A stretch of DNA of 64,000 nt from NCBI GenBank assembly GCA_900312665.1, contig ONZQ02000001.1, positions 2,395,248 through 2,459,247 on the forward strand, read 5' to 3'. Of this stretch, positions 1 to 11,199 are shown one piece after another (within the stretch, counting starts at the first letter, position 1; every line of letters starts with the position of its first letter). Origin of the DNA: Cephalotrichum gorgonifer (lineage: Eukaryota > Ascomycota > Sordariomycetes > Microascales > Microascaceae). A model generated the notes under the pieces. The model did no database searches, had not been told where the DNA came from, and saw only the letters and a list, made by a program, of their open reading frames with translations. A program made the translations under genes and the position numbers.

Positions 1-387
1 AAGCGCGCCACTCACGTATCGGGAACCCTCGATGAGGTTGAAGCAGAGCTCAGTGACGACATCGTCTTCATTGCCCAGTATTTCGGATATCCGTCCCGCG
101 ATCCATCTGGGGAGAATAGCAACGTCAGTATTGTCATCTCGAACCCAGAAGTGGCCAGTAGCATTGGCGAGGGAGGCGAACCCGTCTCCGATAGTTGCAA
201 GTTGTCGGTCACGTAGTGTCCCGCGAGCGACTACCTACGCTGGTAGAAAAGTTGGGCGCAGTATGGGCAGGGAACGAACGTACTTTTTCATGACTTGCAG
301 GTTGACTTTTTGCATATCAACCTTCTGGTTGAATTCGGGGGGGAATTTCGTGCTCTTGAGGAGCTTCGCGTCGACACCGGTCGCCAT
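1..387 (-). CDS. PWI-domain splicing factor (SRRM1/SRm160-like), 5' part only
   Basis: This is the N-terminal end of a PWI-domain protein, a family that binds RNA or DNA in splicing and 3'-end processing complexes. The start codon is at 387. Exon 1 is 387-284 and exon 2 is 106-16; the 177-base intron between them has GTACGT and CCCCAG ends. A GTGAGT donor at 15 suggests that exon 2 stops there and the gene continues left of the window. The encoded residues include FPPEFNQKVDM, VNLQVMKKWIAGRISEILG and DDVVTELCFNLIEG, which is the PWI core including its P-W-I signature region (here with a K-W-I variant). Any RS-rich tail lies outside the window. The gene is divergent from the NAS2 homologue at 771, with 383 bases between the starts. 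The domain call is strong; the exact orthologue cannot be fixed from the fragment. Confidence 0.85.
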
Positions 388-770
388 GGTTGCTACACGA
401 TGCGGTGTACCAAGCTGTTTCGTGATGAGCTTAGTACGTGTAGAGAAGGGCGACGACTGGTTGAACTGCAGTGGTGAACAGGAGCTTCGACTGGCACATT
501 GTATCCAGCATTATTAGCCAGACTTATGCCGAAAAAGTGCGGGTAGGTGCCAAATTTGACGTAATTGACACCCTCCCTTGCCATTTTCACTCACCCCACC
601 AGGCGAGAGCTCCCAAATCACGAACCCCTCCAAGGTACCCCTCCATGACGTGGAGCGGTGCTGTCGCGCATAATACCCGCCCCTGGCCAACATCAGCCGG
701 TCGTGGTTCTCGTCAGAGCTGGACAGTCACATCTCCTCGCACTCTTTAGATAATTGAATTTCCGTTGAAA
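388..770. promoter_or_regulatory. Shared divergent promoter region, PWI-protein / NAS2
   Basis: This 383-base gap between two divergent start codons has no ORF that resembles a protein. It must hold both 5' leaders and promoters. I saw no clear TATA box. Confidence 0.5.
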
Positions 771-1630
771 ATGAACAACCTACATGCGCCGACGATCCCC
801 TCGGGGCCTACTAGCAGCCCCCAAGCCCAGGATGGCCAGAGTATCCAGCGGACAATGGCTGAGCTCCAGCAAAAGAAGGCCAACATGGAGGCGGAGCTCA
901 GAGCTCTCAGTGGGGTTCTTGATACGGTGAGCCAGCAGTTGATTTTCGGTGGAGATCCATGGTCTAATAGCTTTCAAGCATGGTGTAGATATGCATACGC
1001 CGCTCCTGACACGCGATGGATTCCCCAGGGCGGACATCGACGTTGCGCAAAGTAAGCGGATATGGTCTAGGGAGTGGAAAACAAGACAGCTAACGGCTCA
1101 ATGAAAGTTCGGACCACCAGGGCTCGCATCATCTATCTTCGGAACGACTACAAGGACCTCATGGACACCATCGAGAAGCGGATACATGAGCACTTCGCCA
1201 GCCTCCCGGACGAGCCCACAACGGAAGCCGATCAGACCCCTACAGCACAGGAACCTCTTCGGGACTACGTGGCACCACCAGAGCTCATGATGCCGTTTGC
1301 GAAGGTGAATAGCGTTGTCGATGGGAGCCCTGCGTCTCTGGCGGGACTCAAGCGAGGTGATCGAATTCGCAACTTCGGCCCTGTCAACCATGCCAATAAC
1401 GATAATCTCAAGGCCGTGGCAGAGTGTGTCAACGGAAGCGAAGGGGTAAGTTGACTTCCTCCCCATGCGAATGTGAGGGTGCTTGCTAACATGGATGGGT
1501 TAAGGCGACGGTGATCGTCAAGGTAGTACGAGCTGAAGGGGGTGCGGACAGGGAGCTTCAGCTGTTGCTGAGACCAAGTCGGGGCTGGGGAGGGAGAGGC
1601 CTTCTGGGTTGTCATATTCTTCCCATCTAA
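771..1630 (+). CDS. NAS2: 26S proteasome assembly chaperone Nas2 / PSMD9 (PDZ domain)
   Basis: The product is the base-assembly chaperone of the 26S proteasome regulatory particle, which in the family binds the C-terminus of ATPase Rpt5 through a PDZ domain. The exons are 771-926, 979-1051, 1108-1445 and 1505-1630, giving 230 residues. The N-terminal helical part reads IQRTMAELQQKKANMEAEL and then TPLLTRDGFPRADIDVAQ, a family hallmark; next comes RTTRARIIYLRNDYKDLM. The PDZ domain starts near residue 130 with PFAKVNSVVDGSPASLAGL and KRGDRIRNFG. The end, GRGLLGCHILPI, matches the family's typical GCHI(V/L)P terminus. The TTG six bases upstream of 771 is not needed; the first ATG gives the usual length. 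The call is firm because family signatures occur at both ends. Confidence 0.95.
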
Positions 1631-2670
1631 CCTAGGCATCGAGCTTCCACTGGTAGCTCCTCTCGGATGTTTTCCAATAAGGTAATCCAGCACGCGCTAA
1701 GAAAAAGCTGGATCCTGTATTACTACTGGCCATAAGCACACTGTGTTAGTATAGGTCGCAATTGGGCCGAAATGTCCATAATTTATCTTTTTGATACCCC
1801 AGATAGCATAGCAGCTGATGCATAACCGTGATGAAGAAGGCGGCCTACCTACCTGGGACTGGGGGGATACCCAGCCCGACGGCCGCCCGAACAGACAGTT
1901 TAGCGTGGGCCGTGGACGCATTGAGCGAACGATTGGGGTTCGAAAGCATCTTGGTTTTGCCCAGGCAGAAATGACACGGCGGGGCCGGCCGCCCCTAGGC
2001 ACCTGATGCTGCCTAAGAACGCTTAATAATGACATATTCAGATTCCAGCCATATCCGAACTGGGCCGAAGATAAAGGAAGGGATAAAAGGACCCATCGGC
2101 GCCGTTTCCTCCCAAAACAGCGCGGCGGGTCAGATATGCAGGATAGCCAAGAAGCTGCATTCCGTTAAACAACCTGACAGGTTCGACGGAATTCGAAGAA
2201 ACCTCCAGAACGCCAGCTTCCAGTAGCTTGACTTGGTCTGTAAATCACGTGACTTTCACGCCACTTACCGGATCGGGTTGGGTCACCTAGCAACCCGGTG
2301 GTTTTGGACTCCACCACTGGAGCCTGACATAATTTTCGCTCACCCCAACTCAATTTCCCCTCTGCCCCAAGCCCATCCCACTCCCCTCTAAAACAACGTC
2401 AGAACCACCCACTTGGCCAACGACAGCTGCTCGACCACCACCTTCACGAACCAATTTTTTTCCACCTTCAACTTACCGGGTACGCGACTTCCAATTCCCC
2501 CCCCCCAGAACAACTTAATCGCCTACTTGCTAGGCCACCCTCCGACGCAGCGCATTTTCGGATATTTTAGACAACCTCTGGTCTCGCTAACATCGTCCCC
2601 ATCGGCCCACTAGGTCTCCACGTCCTGTTTACGTCAAACCCAAATCTCCATCCACACACATTCAGCCATC
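1631..2670. other. Intergenic region upstream of Ran
   Basis: No supportable gene is seen in this 1 kb gap. ORFs on both strands here are short and lack family resemblance. The last 300 bases are CT-rich, typical of the leader of a highly expressed ascomycete gene. A CACGTG E-box core sits near 2247. Confidence 0.5.
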
Positions 2671-3741
2671 ATGGCCACTACCGAGACCCCGACCTTCAAG
2701 CTCGTCCTTGTTGGCGATGGTGGTACTGGAAAGGTAAAACCACTCCAAGAATTTATTCGTCGCATTCCTATGCGTTTCTGCAGAGAGGGGCGGCAAGACG
2801 ACCTTTGCCCAACTACCCCGCTGCATAATGAGGGGCATCTTTGCTAACCCGCAATTTTTTTTCCAGACCACCTTCGTCAAGCGCCATGTGACTGGCGAGT
2901 TCGAGAAGAAGTACATGGCCACCCTTGGTGTCGAGGTTCACCCCCTCGGGTTCTCCACCGTATGTTTTCCTCTTTATTTCTTTCCGCTCCGCTCCGCTCG
3001 GCGGCGCCGTCGCCCATCGCGCAGCTGCTAACCGGCGCATCAAAACAGAACTTCGGCCAGATCCAGTTCGATGTCTGGGATACCGCGGGTCAGGAGAAGT
3101 TCGGTGGTCTTCGTGATGGATACTACATCAACGGCCAGTGCGGTATCATCATGTTCGATGTTACCTCGCGTATCACCTACAAGAACGTCCCCAACTGGCA
3201 CCGTACGTACCACCCCCCTCTTCGCCTCCCCGGTGCTCACCATAGCATCATCGTATCATGAACTAGGGGACTAACGCGCGCAAACAGGTGACCTCGTCCG
3301 TGTCTGCGAGAACGTCCCTATCGTCCTGTGCGGAAACAAGGTCGACGTGAAGGAGCGCAAGGTGAAGGCCAAGACCATCACCTTCCACCGCAAGAAGAAC
3401 CTCCAGTACTACGATATCTCCGCCAAGTCCAACTATAACTTCGAGAAGCCCTTCCTTTGGCTAGCTCGCAAGCTCGTTGGCAACGCTGCTCTGGTATGAT
3501 TTCCCCCTCTACTTCCTTGTAGCAGTCCCATTCGGCAAACTCCATCCCGATCCCCCGTCGTGGGTAGCCCAGTCCGGGAGCAGACTCTTCTAACTTTGTC
3601 TTATAGGAGTTCGTTGCCGCTCCTGCCCTCGCCCCTCCCACCGCCCAGGTCGACGAGGCGCTCGTCGCCGAATACGCCAAGGAGATGGAGCAGGCTGCCT
3701 CCATGCCTCTGCCCGGCGAGCTTTCTGAGGACGACTTGTAA
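2671..3741 (+). CDS. GSP1: Ran GTPase (GSP1 homologue)
   Basis: This is the Ran small GTPase, which sets the direction of nuclear import and export and acts in spindle assembly. The exons are 2671-2733, 2867-2959, 3049-3202, 3288-3493 and 3607-3741, giving 216 residues, the family's usual length. Visible motifs are the P-loop GDGGTGKT (residues 15-22), switch I with KKYMATLGVEVHPL, switch II WDTAGQEKFGG with the catalytic Gln near residue 67, NKVD (120-123) for guanine specificity, and SAKSNYNFEKPF near 150. The acidic tail ends in SEDDL, the Ran-specific switch tail in place of a CAAX prenylation motif. Four short introns interrupt the frame, the first directly after the P-loop lysine. Ran is extremely conserved, so the call is close to certain. 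Confidence 0.98.
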
Positions 3742-4485
3742 ATTTCCGATGCAGGTGTAGGGTGAAAAGCGCCTGGGGAAGCGAGATCATGATTTCTCCC
3801 GTGATGAATAGCGGGTTTCCAGGATGTTTGTGATGGATTAGTTGGCATGAGGGGGTGTCGGGTGTGCGGGGGTGTGACGCATAAAGGGGAGACACTTACC
3901 GACACCGCGACGAAGGAGAGCTCTAGTGAGGGATAGCCGAGGGGTCCGGTGCGATGGCACTCGGGCCTAATTCTAAGGATAATGGTTAGAGTCCCATGTT
4001 GGGAATGGTTGAATGGTAGTTGATTAGACGCGGACTAGGACAATATACGTCGTCATCCAGGCTGTGAATCCTTTCGTTATGTATGGTATTATTGCCTTGC
4101 CCTGTGCTGGCATATTAACAACCGAGACCGTGTGTACAATAATCCATCAATTCTGGGAAGCACCTGTTCGAGGGACGGAAGAGATGGCGGAGTTAATATG
4201 AGGTAGTAGCCTTTTACCCGCAACCCGGATATTACGGGCTATAGACTCGCGCAGTGATGTCAGGAGGGAGATAAATAGATCTTTGTGTAATATGTGACTG
4301 TCTGGATCAGTGGGATCCGTGAATGCAAAAGTACACAGCTCATTCCTCGAGACTCATCTGGACGGGCAGACCATCTCTCCTATATTCATGGCTTACAGCC
4401 ACTTGGCTGTCTAAGTGCGCGTATCTCTAGCCCTCTCGATTCTCACCTTCTGCCGGGAAACCGGGGAGGCACTAAGTCAATCATA
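3742..4485. other. Ran 3' UTR and carboxypeptidase promoter
   Basis: This 744-base gap has no supported gene. The first part must be the Ran 3' UTR. An AT-rich GATAAATAG stretch near 4270 could act as a TATA-like element for the carboxypeptidase gene. Confidence 0.4.
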
Positions 4486-6808
4486 ATGATGCTTATCCAG
4501 AATACATCCCTCCTCCTCTTTGTCCTTGTCGACCTGACCACCGCTAAATTCCCAGCCTGGTCTACTGCCCCCAACCTCCAAGCATCTTTCCGATATCTCC
4601 CTCCCCATGGCAAGCGAGCAGAAGGGACACTCACCGAAGTCGCCCTATCTAACACCACAGCGGTCCGGTTCAAAGAGACCAAGATATGTGAGACGACGGC
4701 GGGCGTGAAGTCCTACTCGGGATACGTCCACCTGGGGGATGTACATACCTTCTTCTGGTTCTTCGAGGCTAGGAAGGACGCGGAAACGGCGCCAGTTACC
4801 CTTTGGCTTAACGGAGGGCCCGGATCAGACTCCTTGATCGGGCTGTTCACTGGTTGGTCTACCCCCCTGGCCACGGCCCTGACGGGGCGGTCTTCTATGA
4901 GATAGAGGGGATCGTTATGATATGACAGAGGTAGCACAGCTGATGGTCGTAGAGATCGGACCGTGCAAGATCAATCCGGACCTAACAACGACCCTGAACC
5001 CATCATCGTAAGGATACCCCCCGTCGGCGCAGAGAGACCTGACGCAGATCTGACATCCTGTGTCGCTTAGGTGGAACGAGGAGTCGAACCTGCTGTTCCT
5101 GTCGCAGCCCATCGGGGTCGGGTTCTCGCATGGCGCGGCGCCCGGTTCTGACGAGGGTGAACCAGACTGGAGTGGAATCCAGGGGGTCAATGTCACTCAG
5201 GTCGACCGAACAGAAGCGGCGGCCATTGTGGCCTGGCACACCGTCCAGGCGATCCTAGAGAAGCTTCCTGACATTGGCTCCGACGTCCAGTCGAGAGAGT
5301 TCCACCTGTGGACTGAGAGGTATGTGAATTCGCTAGAGGGACGGGAGCGCGCGTCTCTACTAATGCTCCCGCCATGTTTGAAGTTATGGAGGACACTACG
5401 GCCCTGGTAGGTAACCGATACGGATCCCGCCAATCATGAGTACATGTGCATACCTAATCCAACGATACAGCTTTCTACCGGCACTTCCAAAAACAGAACT
5501 ACCGGATCCGGGGTGGTGAAGTAGAAGGGATTGAGCTCGAGCTCAGGACACTTGGAATCGGTAATGGCATCATCGACGCAGCAACCCAGTTCCCGTTCGT
5601 GAGTATCCCAGCCACATACTCTCTTCCATCTCTCCGTTGTCCGCTTTAATACCTTGCGTTTTCCGGTCGTGTTAACCCTCCCCGAGTATCCCAATTACGC
5701 GGCGAATAATACCTACAGCACCGATGCCTTGGACGAGAAGTGGATCGACTACATGACCACGGCGTGTTACATGGTAAACGGTTGCTTGGACCAGCTATGG
5801 CGGTGCAAGCAATCATTCTCTCAGAATTCAGAGGGGTACGCTTGAGTACCAGATAGAACACTCGACTCCCCGCATGTATGCTAACTCCCATATAGTGTCG
5901 AGACGAGGGCGCTTTGCTCCCAAGCGGCAAACATGTGTAAGTGCACTCAGCCCCTAGCCCCCAGCCCCGCAGGGAAGCCAATTCCCGTCTGGGGTCGGGT
6001 GAGAGGAGATGGCACTGATCCCGATAAACAGGCAGGGACAACGTTGAGGGCCCATACTATGCCTATAGTGAGCGTAGCATGTACGACGTGAGACGGGGTA
6101 GCAACTTTCAGGCGTACCCGGATTTCTTTGTCAAGTACCTCAACCTGCCCGAGACTCAGGAGGCGCTGGGTGTCGACATAGAATTCGAGTACCAGGAGTC
6201 GAGCTACGACGTCTACCTGAATTTTCAGCACTCGGGGGACTATGCCTACCCGGGCTTCTTGGAAGATCTGGAATACTTACTGGACAAGGAGATCCGGGTC
6301 CTGTGAGTCGGTCTTATGGTCAAAGGGTTCGTTCCCAGACGTGGGTCTTGTGCTAACCGGGAGACTAGGCTGGTATACGGAGACGCAGACTACATCGGTA
6401 ACTGGTGAGTAGCCTGTCCCCAAGCTATCAACACAGGGCACATGGGTCCAAAACTTACATAGACTGCCTGACAGGCTCGGGGGTGAAGCCGTCTCACTGG
6501 CCCTCAACCACGCACAGGCGCCCTTCTTCAGAGCCTCGGCATATAGGCCCCTCACCTCGGGCGGGGAAGAGCACGGGAAGGCCCGGGAATTCGGAAGCCT
6601 GGGCTTCGCGGTGGTGCGCGCGGCGGGACACCTCGTGCCGATAGACAAGCCGGGCGTGGCGCTGGACATTTTTAGGCGGGCGATCCGGGGAAAGGACCTA
6701 GCGTCCGGGGAGAAGGAAAGGGCGGATATGGTGGAGATCCCGTTCGCGCCAGATGTGCCTTGGGAACCCGAAGGTGAGGGCGGCGGGGAGGACGCGCACG
6801 GCGAGTGA
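4486..6808 (+). CDS. Secreted serine carboxypeptidase, peptidase family S10
   Basis: The product is a secreted or vacuolar serine carboxypeptidase that removes C-terminal residues from peptides. Ten exons (4486-4852, 4953-5007, 5071-5319, 5384-5406, 5471-5598, 5687-5835, 5896-5936, 6032-6302, 6369-6404, 6475-6808) give 550 residues. The N-terminus has a short hydrophobic signal-like segment (MLIQNTSLLLFVLVDLTTA). Family features in order are WLNGGPGSDSLIGLF, SQPIGVGFSHG, the nucleophile region TESYGGHYGP, GNGIIDAATQFPFYP, paired cysteines near CSQAANMC, the aspartate in VYGDADYIGNW, and the histidine in AAGHLVPIDKPG. All three catalytic residues (Ser, Asp, His) are present. The motif differs slightly from the usual GESYAG and GGPG(C/S)SS. 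The first of two adjacent ATGs was taken as the start. The subtype looks like fungal carboxypeptidase S1, but substrate preference is not known. Confidence 0.9.
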
Positions 6809-7110
6809 TGACGGCTGAGGTGTGCACTACATACTGATGTTTTGAGGACATCCTCCATCATTCCTTCTATGGCCTCGTCACACTTCCACCCGACCCCCTT
6901 GTCGTGTTAAGCAAGCCATTTTCTGAATCGCCGCTTGAGATCCAGGATTATCTGCAACCGCATCTCCTTCAGGTTCTTGTTCTTGCCTATGGTCATTGAG
7001 TAACGTTATATTCTACAACTTCGAATAAGTGAATACAATTGCTAAAATTACTGTAGCAATTCCCGGATACTGAGAGAGAGCTTCGTAGCTCCCGGTTGAT
7101 AAGGAAATGC
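6809..7110. other. Convergent intergenic gap
   Basis: This gap lies between two convergent genes and should contain both 3' UTRs. Nothing else is seen. Confidence 0.4.
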
Positions 7111-8098
7111 TCAGGCTTGCTGCGCTGACCAGACGTCTGCGGCGTATACCTGGAGAGTGTCGATATCAAGAATGATGTCGCTTTCGCCAAAGCCTGGTTG
7201 TCTAAGGAAGAGGAGGTCGAACTCCAAGCGCAGGGCCCCCCTATGAACCACAAATGTCGCTGGATCGTACGACGTCGTCGAGTTGGTTATTTTGAGAACC
7301 TGAGCTAGGTTGGGCCGTAATTGGGCGGCTGCTCGTGTTATGGCCCCGGCTCGCGGCTCATGGACGGGTGCTTCGGTCCATTTTTCAAGGGTTATTGTGC
7401 GTTCGGATGGGATGAGCTTGACCAGAAGAACAATCTTTACTCGATGGCCCGAGGCGGCAAACCACCACCGCATATCTTCTCGCAGCTGATCCAGCGTCTC
7501 CGAAACGCCCGCCTCAATGACGATGGTGGGCCAATCGTTGGCACGCTCGGGCTTAGGACCGCCAGTAGAGTCACCTTCTCCTTGGTCCCCACCGGAACGG
7601 CGAGCCGGACAGGTCACATTCCCCATCTCGATCCACGAGTGATTTAACCCCATGAGCCTGATTGCATAGTTGATCTCGGACCAGAGAGAGCGGTGGAGAG
7701 CTTCATGGTAGTGGGACGTTCGGACCACGATAATCAGGAGTGCGCGGCCTGCAATATACCGGCGAACAAGGAATTTTGTATGCCGCCTTTCTCTCTGGCT
7801 GTCAAAGTCAGAGAACGCCCTGGGCGAGATATCTTGAAATGGTCAGTCATGCAAGCAGGCAAGATTGGGACGGGGGCGTACGAGACAGACTTTGAACAGT
7901 TAAAACAACATCCCCTGGAGAAGGATCCGCTCTCTCCTGCTTGATTGCTTTGAATAGACCATCGACAGTGGTGAAGTTGATAGTTCTAGAGCCGCGCTCT
8001 GGTTGAGATCCTGTCATCGAAGTACTCTTCGCCGGTACGGGGGCATCCAACATCGACGGAACAGAAGACCTTCCAGCATCGCCTCGTAACGATGACAT
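7111..8098 (-). CDS. Uncharacterised fungal-family protein, possible PD-(D/E)XK-like fold
   Basis: Exons 8098-7882 and 7832-7111, joined through a GTACGC/TTCAAG intron, give 312 residues. The first 70 or so residues are low-complexity. The C-terminal half contains WPTIVIEAGVSETLDQLRED, then RWWFAASGHRVKIVLLVKL, and ends with LRLEFDLLFLRQPG and SDIILDIDTLQVYAADVW. From memory this matches a large, uncharacterised family found in many copies in Pezizomycotina genomes, with the pattern E-x-G-x-SE-x(3)-L-x-x-D-x(2)-WW followed by a V(K/D)(I/V)(V/A) strand. The acidic residue, strand and Glu layout recalls restriction-endonuclease-like (PD-(D/E)XK/Uma2-type) domains, but that fold call is inference. 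No function is assigned. The gene is divergent from the homeodomain gene. Confidence 0.7.
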
Positions 8099-9208
8099 TG
8101 CGTGGTATTCAACTTTCGAGGTGCACGCAGATGACCGGAGTTGGTGGCGCAGACTTGCTGCGTAGGCACCGTAGTGATAGGAGACGCGAAGAGTGGTTTA
8201 CCGTTACCTCGAAACACTAGGCGCGTTTACTTATGGTACGGTACATGTAGTCCTCGTATGAGCACAGGCGATGATGTCCTAGATGGCAGAGCAGATGGGG
8301 CCCGCCCGAAATTGGATGACGGGTCGCAGGCGCGTCGGTGCAGGGATGCGAAGTGTAGCTTCTTTCGGCGGTGAAGGATGTAATTGTGTGGATTGGCCAA
8401 TGACGAAAAAAAACTCTTCAAAGAGAATGAGTCTGAAGAAAGACCGCGTTAACCATTGAAGACTGATAAACTGGTAAGGTAGCGAGATGGAAGAAGCTTG
8501 ATTTGTATGAGTTTTCTCGAGGAGAGAGCTCAGAGAGGGCATTATCATCGATAAGTAGGTAGGTAATGCACTCAGCACATCTAGTACATACATGGTATCA
8601 AGTTATGGTCTGATCATCGCCATGGAAGGTACGGCCGGGTACAACTGCCATGAGTGACCCGAGAGAAGTATCACTATTATATCGAAGTCCCAACTAATAT
8701 CTGCCCTCTCATGTCTAGCGCTAAGCCTATAACTCGTCGAGGTCACGTGAGGAATGTTGACATGGTTTCCTGTTTGGGGCAGCTGGGGCAATGTTCACGC
8801 GACGTGACTGGCTGGGCGGGGCGCCACTCGACGCGGCGCGGGACCTGGACTGGGGTACAAGCAGGTGAGGTACCTTGCAGCTATGTACTCGGATTAATGA
8901 TGTTGGATCGTGGACCCTTGTCATTGTCCCACCGCGCTCGCGGCACCCGCGAGGTTCCTTTCCATGTCGGCTTAAGAGCTCTCCCGCCTTTCCACCCTCT
9001 TTAACCCCCTGCACTCTTTCGGACCTCGACCGCCTCCTCGCCCCAAACTCGACCATTTTCACCTCTTAGTATCCATCCAGAACGACAGATACCCCGACGC
9101 GTTTCTTATCGTTCTGATGCCGTCCACTCGTTCATAACACTCTACTTCTCCCTTTAAACCTCGAACCTCCATCACCCCGTGCTCCAAATCTTCCGTCCTC
9201 ATCCCACC
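8099..9208. other. Divergent intergenic region upstream of the homeodomain gene
   Basis: This 1.1 kb region between divergent starts has no supported gene. A TCACGTGA palindrome, an E-box-like site, lies near 8742-8749. The last 250 bases are CT-rich and probably the homeodomain gene's leader. Confidence 0.4.
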
Positions 9209-11199
9209 ATGGCATCGACCGGCTCCTCCCCTTCCTCGTCGCTCGAGTCTCCCGGACACGTCGTGGCATATGAGCCCGGCCATATCACGCCCCCAGACAC
9301 GACCAGTCCTTACGGGGAGCTGACTGTAGTTAATGTTGACCCTCAGAAGCACCCAAAAAACAAAAGGAAAAGGACACAGTACGAATACCCCGTCCCAATT
9401 GGCAGCGACCTCTATCACCCCCGGCCTACGCTTGATTGTAGACAGCCATCAGCTAACTAGAACCCATCCAGGGCCGGAGACAAGTCTGTATTAGAAGCCG
9501 CCTACCGGGACAACCCGAAACCAGACAAGATAGCGCGTCTTGAGATCGTAAAGCGCGTCTCGTTGAACGAGAAGGAGGTCCAGGTAAGTCGACGCGCCTG
9601 CTAAGTTATCGCTGCCAGATTCTCGTAATACCCCAGGCTCTCCTAACCTATTGATGTAGATCTGGTTCCAGAACCGTCGACAGAATGACCGCCGCAAGTC
9701 GCGTCCCCTCACGCCCCAAGAGGTTGCCGCCCTCCGCTGCGGTGGGATGCAGATAGTCCCCGATCCCTCGTTACCGACGTCTTCAATGCTCGCCGAAACC
9801 CCTTACTCACCGTCTCCCGCCCCTGCTCCCGCCCCGGCAGGGGACGCCACGACCAACCCGTCGCCGCCCATGTCGTCACACGACTCCGGCAGCCCTCAGC
9901 CTCGGGAACAAGCTTGTAGCGACGCCAACGAGTCCCCTAGAAACGGAGACTCCGAGAAGGAGATAAAGGAGGGTGTAGTGGAGCCGGAGCAGACTGCAAG
10001 GTTGGGCTCGACTGCTCACTCGCCCGGCCTCTCCCAGTCGTTCCCCGGGGCCTCGGGAGGCTACCTTGCCAATCGGTGGAATGCCAGCACATTGTCAACA
10101 CCATCAGCGGCACGCGACGAGTATCAAAAGTATGCCCTCTAAACGCTGATGCTCACCGGCTCAAGGAGACTGACTAACCTGAAATTGCAGAGCGGAATTC
10201 TTCACTCCTCCATCCTGTGCGTCCTCCAGGTCTGATATGAACGGCAACTCTTCCCGTTCCTCACGGGTCCGACTCTCATTCTCGTTCGACGGCAAGGCGG
10301 AGATTGTGTCTAATGACGCAAGCCCGCCCCGCGTCCAACCTGAGCGGCCCATGTCTACCGCGCCCACCCTCCCTCAAGTCCGCCCCCGCGGACTCCAGCG
10401 TAGCCACAGCGCCCTCCCCAGTGTAACACTACCGCCCATCTCAACACTAACCGGTGGCCTCCCGCCGCCGCCGCGCCTGCTCCGGGGCCGGTCCCGGGAT
10501 GTGAACGCGTGGGAACTCTGCTGCGACGACGAGGCGCCCGACGACCTCACCAAGATGGCCGAGAACGAGGCAAACGGCTCCGCCCTGGCCGCCATAAGCC
10601 TCCTCCGCTCCACCAGCTGCGTCCTCCAGCCCAGCTCCAACAAGCGAAACGCGCCCCTCTCCCGAAACCCACAGCGAAACCCCCTCGCGAAGAAGCCCAA
10701 GCTCGGCAGGAGCCATTCCAGCATCTCACGACACGGCGTCCCCGACCCGGAGAAGACTGCCGATAATGACGACGTGTCTAAGGAGAAGGACTTCCCGACG
10801 AAGAAGCTGCGGGTCTCCATGCTCGTCTCCCCGTCCGGCGACTCCGACAAGGAGAACCTGAGCCCGGACGAGGACGGCAACCCTCAGCTCCTCGCCACCC
10901 ACCGGAGGGCGCTCCCGCAGACGCAGTCCCGACGGGCAGGCAAGGCGCTAGAGGAGCAGTCCGGGGCCCCCGCCCTCGGGAACTCTCGCGGCGGCACATC
11001 GTCCGTCTTGCAGAGGGTGAAGCGGGCCGGCTCACCCCTCAAGATCTTCGAGGATGGCGGAGAGGATGAAGGGGAGAGGGTTAGGCTCCCTGAAGTAGAG
11101 ACTGAGAGCTTCATGAAGAGGGGTGTGAGTCCCGGGAAGATGGGGGACGCTGACTGCGTTGCGGGTTTGCTAGCGCTTAGCCAGGGGGCTTGGCAATGA
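9209..11199 (+). CDS. Homeodomain transcription factor (YOX1-like)
   Basis: The product is a DNA-binding regulator with a single homeodomain. Exons 9209-9378, 9472-9583, 9660-10129 and 10191-11199 give 586 residues. The homeodomain starts near residue 50 (NKRKRTQ). Helix 1 has SVLEAAYRDNPKPD, helix 2 IARLEIVKRVSLNEKEVQ, and recognition helix 3 IWFQNRRQNDRRKSRP. The WFQNRR core includes the invariant Trp, Phe, Asn and Arg. Introns interrupt the domain twice, once just before helix 3. The rest is Ser/Pro-rich and low-complexity, with several SP and TP sites. A lysine-rich stretch (NPLAKKPKLGR) near the middle may be a nuclear localisation signal. The closest known fungal group seems to be the YOX1/YHP1-like homeobox regulators, but this paralogue assignment is tentative. 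Confidence 0.88.
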
